From: a bacterium
GTDB lineage: Bacteria > Desulfobacterota > GWC2-55-46
Assembly: GCA_027310325.1 (NCBI GenBank)
Contig: DAIDBB010000213.1
Location: 1 to 16,351, forward strand
Reading direction: 5' to 3'
Length of the DNA: 16,351 nucleotides
Position numbers and translations under genes: made by a program. Positions 14,171 to 16,351 of this stretch are shown one piece after another; positions within the stretch are counted from its first letter, which is position 1, and each line of letters opens with the position of its first letter. The notes beneath the pieces were generated by a model, which saw only the letters and a list, made by a program, of their open reading frames with translations, had not been told where the DNA came from and made no database searches.

Positions 14171-15082
14171 ATGGGAATGTTCGACAGGGTAAAGGCCGGT
14201 TTCGATTCTTTGAAGGCCGGGCTCGCGAGGACCCACAACGCGATAATGGGTTCGGTGGAATCCGCCTTCACGGGGGAATCGCGCGAGGAACTCCTCGAAA
14301 GGCTTGAGGAATCTCTCATCCGGTCGGACGTCGGGGTAAAGGCGTCCTCAGAGATAGTCGACCACATGCGCACAAAGCTCGTCGGCAAAGACATGGAGAA
14401 GCTGAGGGAGTGCCTTCGCGACGAGATATCCGGCATCCTTCAAGCTGTAGAAAGGCCGCTTGTCGTCGACAGGAGCCCGTTCGTAATAATGGTCCTCGGT
14501 GTAAACGGCGTAGGGAAGACCACGACCATCGGCAAGCTAGCGCACAGGTGCCAGTCCACGGGTAAATCCGTGCTCCTTGCGGCCGGCGACACTTTCCGGG
14601 CCGCGGCAATCGAACAGCTGGAGGGATGGGGCAAGAGGGTAGGGTGCCCGGTAATAAGGCAGGCCCAGGGCGGAGACCCGGGGGCGGTAGTCTTCGACGC
14701 CATGAACGCCGCGGTCTCAAGAAGGGCCGACGTGGTAATAATAGACACCGCGGGCCGCCTTCATACCAAGGTAAACCTGATGGAGGAGCTTAAAAAGGTA
14801 AAGCGTGTGATATCGAGGGAGCTTCCCGGCGCGCCGCATGAAAGCATCCTTGTCCTTGACGCCGGGACCGGGCAGAACGCCATCAACCAGGCCCGTCTCT
14901 TCAACGAGGCCGTGGAGGTCACCGGTATAGCGCTAACCAAGCTCGACGGCACGGCCAAGGGCGGCATAATAATACCCATAGCGCGGGAATTGAAGATCCC
15001 GATACGTTTCATAGGCGTCGGCGAAGGGATTGATGACCTGAGGGACTTTGACGCGAAGGACTTCGCTGAGGCCCTCATCTGA
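14171..15082 (+). CDS. ftsY: Signal recognition particle receptor FtsY
   Basis: SRP receptor GTPase that docks ribosome-nascent chain complexes at the inner membrane. Counting from the ATG at 14171: amphipathic membrane-targeting helix MGMFDRVKAGFDSL, N domain to about 95, then the G domain with G1 GVNGVGKT (110-117), DTFRAAA (140-146), G3 DTAGR (192-196), G4 TKLD (256-259) and GVGE (282-285). This gives 303 residues, like the minimal FtsY of Thermus, and AGGGG stands 8 bases before the ATG. An in-frame ATG at 14084 has a stronger site (AAGGAG, 10 bases) and would add 29 residues, but that stretch is AT-rich, poor in GC at third positions and unlike the family, so the shorter form is preferred with moderate confidence. 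The nitroreductase gene follows 13 bp after the stop. Confidence 0.94.
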   Translation: MGMFDRVKAGFDSLKAGLARTHNAIMGSVESAFTGESREELLERLEESLIRSDVGVKASSEIVDHMRTKLVGKDMEKLRECLRDEISGILQAVERPLVVDRSPFVIMVLGVNGVGKTTTIGKLAHRCQSTGKSVLLAAGDTFRAAAIEQLEGWGKRVGCPVIRQAQGGDPGAVVFDAMNAAVSRRADVVIIDTAGRLHTKVNLMEELKKVKRVISRELPGAPHESILVLDAGTGQNAINQARLFNEAVEVTGIALTKLDGTAKGGIIIPIARELKIPIRFIGVGEGIDDLRDFDAKDFAEALI

Positions 15083-15085
15083 GGC

Positions 15086-15098
15086 GGAGGAAGGATTG
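15086..15098 (+). promoter_or_regulatory. Ribosome-binding site deciding a TTG start
   Basis: GGAGGAAGGA directly precedes TTG at 15096. No ATG or GTG occurs at the family N-terminus, and the longer frame from 15048 would overlap ftsY, so the TTG start is chosen. Confidence 0.7.
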
Positions 15099-15626
15099 GA
15101 AGAAAAAGTCAAGGTCTTCTATGAGCTTTACGAAAGGAGAAGGAGCGTTCGCGAGTTCGAGGATAGATTCATTGAGCCGGAAAAGCTTTCGCGCCTTCTG
15201 ATGACCCTTAATAGGGCCCAGAGCGCGGCCAACCGCCAGCCGTGGCATTTCATAGTTGTAGAGAACAAAGACCGGGCGGAGTTGAACGCTGCGCTCACCA
15301 AGGAAGGGTTCAGAAAAGCTCCGGTCATCATAGCCGGCTGCGCCGACCCGGCCCAGGCCTGGATCAGAAAAGCCGACCGGCGGAACTACTCCTGGGTGGA
15401 CGTGACAATAGCCCTCACGGAGATGATAGGGGCCGCCACGGCCGAGGGGCTCGGGACCTGCTGGATAGCTTCCCTGGACCCCGCGCAGGTAAAAAAAATA
15501 CTTGGCGTGCCGGACCAGATAGACCTTGTAGGGCTCGTAGCGATAGGGTATCCCAGGGACGGGCTCAAAAAGGAGAAAAAGGAGAGAAAACCGCTCGTGG
15601 AGGTCATCCATTATGGCAAATGGTAA
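15096..15626 (+). CDS. Nitroreductase-family FMN protein
   Basis: A 176-residue member of the nitroreductase superfamily, FMN-dependent NAD(P)H oxidoreductases that act as dimers in the cytoplasm. FMN-binding landmarks are RRRSVREF (14-21), SAANRQPWHFIVVEN (43-57) and the C-terminal EGLGTCWIASL (117-127), followed by VGLVAIGYPRDG. The physiological substrate cannot be deduced; related short members reduce nitro-compounds, quinones or flavins. Translation probably begins at TTG 15096, 13 bp after the ftsY stop, so the gene may be co-transcribed with ftsY. Its 3' end overlaps the PilZ gene by 14 bases, implying translational coupling downstream. The C-terminus is Lys/Glu-rich (KKEKKERK) before the final strand. 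Confidence 0.88.
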   Translation: MEEKVKVFYELYERRRSVREFEDRFIEPEKLSRLLMTLNRAQSAANRQPWHFIVVENKDRAELNAALTKEGFRKAPVIIAGCADPAQAWIRKADRRNYSWVDVTIALTEMIGAATAEGLGTCWIASLDPAQVKKILGVPDQIDLVGLVAIGYPRDGLKKEKKERKPLVEVIHYGKW

Positions 15627-15993
15627 GGCTTCAGAAGACGAGAACGTCGTCCATCTGAGGACTGACAGGAGAAAGGCCCTCAGAAAGTCGATACTCGTCT
15701 TGAAGGTCAAGGGAGAGGGCGCAAAGGGGGTATTCTTCGGCTACGCCAACATCCTTGGGAAAGGCGGCATGTTCATAACCACGGTCAACCCAATGGAAGA
15801 GGGCGCGGAGTTCGACATATCCTTCAATCTTCCCGGCGCCGCAAAAGAAATAAAATGCAGGTGCAGGGTGGCATGGCGCAGGCTCTACAACCCGGCGGAG
15901 CTCAAACTTCAGCCGGGCATGGGCATACAGTTCCTCGATCTCTCGGAGGATATGGCAACCGAGATCGAAAGCTTTCTCAGCCGGCTTCCTTAG
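15613..15993 (+). CDS. PilZ-domain protein (putative c-di-GMP effector)
   Basis: A 126-residue single-domain protein. The N-terminal RTDRRKALR (16-24) supplies the RxxxR element of PilZ domains, and NILGKGGMFI stands where the [D/N]xSxxG motif belongs, but with Leu in place of Ser. The C-terminal CRCRVAWRR and PGMGIQFLDL complete the beta-barrel pattern. It resembles the short PilZ paralogues abundant in myxobacteria and other deltaproteobacterial lineages, which may bind c-di-GMP or have lost binding. ATG 15613 lies within the end of the nitroreductase gene in another frame (14-bp overlap), so translation is probably coupled. No promoter of its own is visible. Target process (motility, polysaccharide) is not shown by neighbours. 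Confidence 0.83.
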   Translation: MANGKASEDENVVHLRTDRRKALRKSILVLKVKGEGAKGVFFGYANILGKGGMFITTVNPMEEGAEFDISFNLPGAAKEIKCRCRVAWRRLYNPAELKLQPGMGIQFLDLSEDMATEIESFLSRLP

Positions 15994-16163
15994 TTGAACG
16001 GTCCGGATAAGCTAAGCGGTAAGGCCGGGGCTCTCTTGAACGGATGGTCGCAGGATTTTCAGGACGTTAATTAAGAGGCAGATCGATCGACATCGTCCCG
16101 GCCAGGCGACTGTCGAAGAATTTCCGGAAGGAGGCCCATTCCGCCGACCCAGCGCCTCCAAGG

Positions 16164-16351
16164 CTATGCCCTTTTCGGCGTAGTCTTTACTTTTTTTGCC
16201 GCGCTTTTTACTCCGCTTACGGTCTCTTTTACGGCCTCCCTGACCTTCTTGGCCACATTCTCCGCCGAAAGCTCCATCTGTTTCGCGATCCCGAGGTCAC
16301 CTGCATGGCGGGCCATTACTATCTTCTCGGCCTCAAGCCAGTTCTCTTTGT
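16164..16351 (-). CDS. C-terminal part of a DUF2934-like protein (5' end outside window)
   Basis: Reading the minus strand from the window edge gives 61 codons before a TAG at 16164-16166; the start lies beyond the right edge. The first visible residues, KENWLEAEKIV, match the end of the DUF2934 motif (WLxAE). A helical Lys/Ala/Val-rich tail follows (AKKVREAVKETVSGVKSAAK, then KVKTTPKRA), resembling histone H1-like basic tails. Function unknown; the basic tail hints at nucleic-acid contact but this is only an inference. It converges on the PilZ gene; the 170 bp between contains no clear terminator. Confidence 0.65.
   Translation of the reverse strand, partial: KENWLEAEKIVMARHAGDLGIAKQMELSAENVAKKVREAVKETVSGVKSAAKKVKTTPKRA

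Noticed and set aside
15048..15095. Longer nitroreductase start overlapping ftsY
   Set aside because: The extra residues are a shadow of the ftsY frame and the TTG at 15096 has a strong binding site at the family N-terminus.
1..16351. tRNA, rRNA, CRISPR array, prophage or transposase genes
   Set aside because: None seen on either strand by inspection; all sizeable frames belong to recognisable chromosomal genes or their shadows.

Overview
This window is an ordinary, gene-dense chromosomal segment of a GC-rich Gram-negative bacterium. Heptose-nucleotide synthesis (rfaE2), GlmU/GlmS, a GlnB-GlnA pair behind a sigma-54-type promoter, a B12-dependent ribonucleotide reductase and a PilZ protein of the type common in deltaproteobacterial lineages suggest Desulfobacterota, Myxococcota or a neighbouring phylum. 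This placement is an inference from gene content and from codon use (many ATA Ile and AGG Arg codons despite high GC); no rRNA gene is present to settle it. I see no tRNA, CRISPR array, prophage or intact insertion sequence.

Layout. (1) 1-6786, plus strand: nrdJ (deoxynucleotide supply, 5' end at or beyond the window edge), a small zinc-ribbon protein, glmU and glmS (UDP-GlcNAc synthesis for peptidoglycan and LPS), then plsY (phospholipid synthesis). A short relic of a short-chain dehydrogenase C-terminus lies just before plsY. (2) 6787-7042: about 256 bp without a gene, carrying four inverted repeats, two of them long and perfect. (3) 7043-7996, minus strand: a metallo-beta-lactamase-fold hydrolase. 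(4) 7997-8295: regulatory region with an extended -10 promoter for the hydrolase and a -24/-12 promoter for glnB. (5) 8296-10111, plus: the nitrogen-regulation pair glnB-glnA, closed by a strong bidirectional terminator at 10132-10169. (6) 10190-13828, minus: rfaE2, comF, a block of nested inverted repeats, then a membrane PAS protein and a soluble histidine kinase that together look like one sensor kinase split over two genes. (7) 14171-15993, plus: ftsY, a small nitroreductase-like flavoprotein with a TTG start, and a PilZ-domain protein overlapping it. (8) 16164-16351, minus: the 3' end of a DUF2934-like gene running off the window.

Genes shorter than their longest open frame were trimmed using ribosome-binding sites and family N-termini (plsY, glnA, rfaE2, the kinase, the PAS protein, ftsY, the nitroreductase). 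No clearly new multi-gene system is visible. The most interesting points are the split PAS/kinase pair, the coupled dehydrogenase relic upstream of plsY, the fold-back element before comF, the structured glmS leader, and two genes whose promoters predict almost no 5' leader. The 170 bp at 15994-16163 hold nothing I can name.
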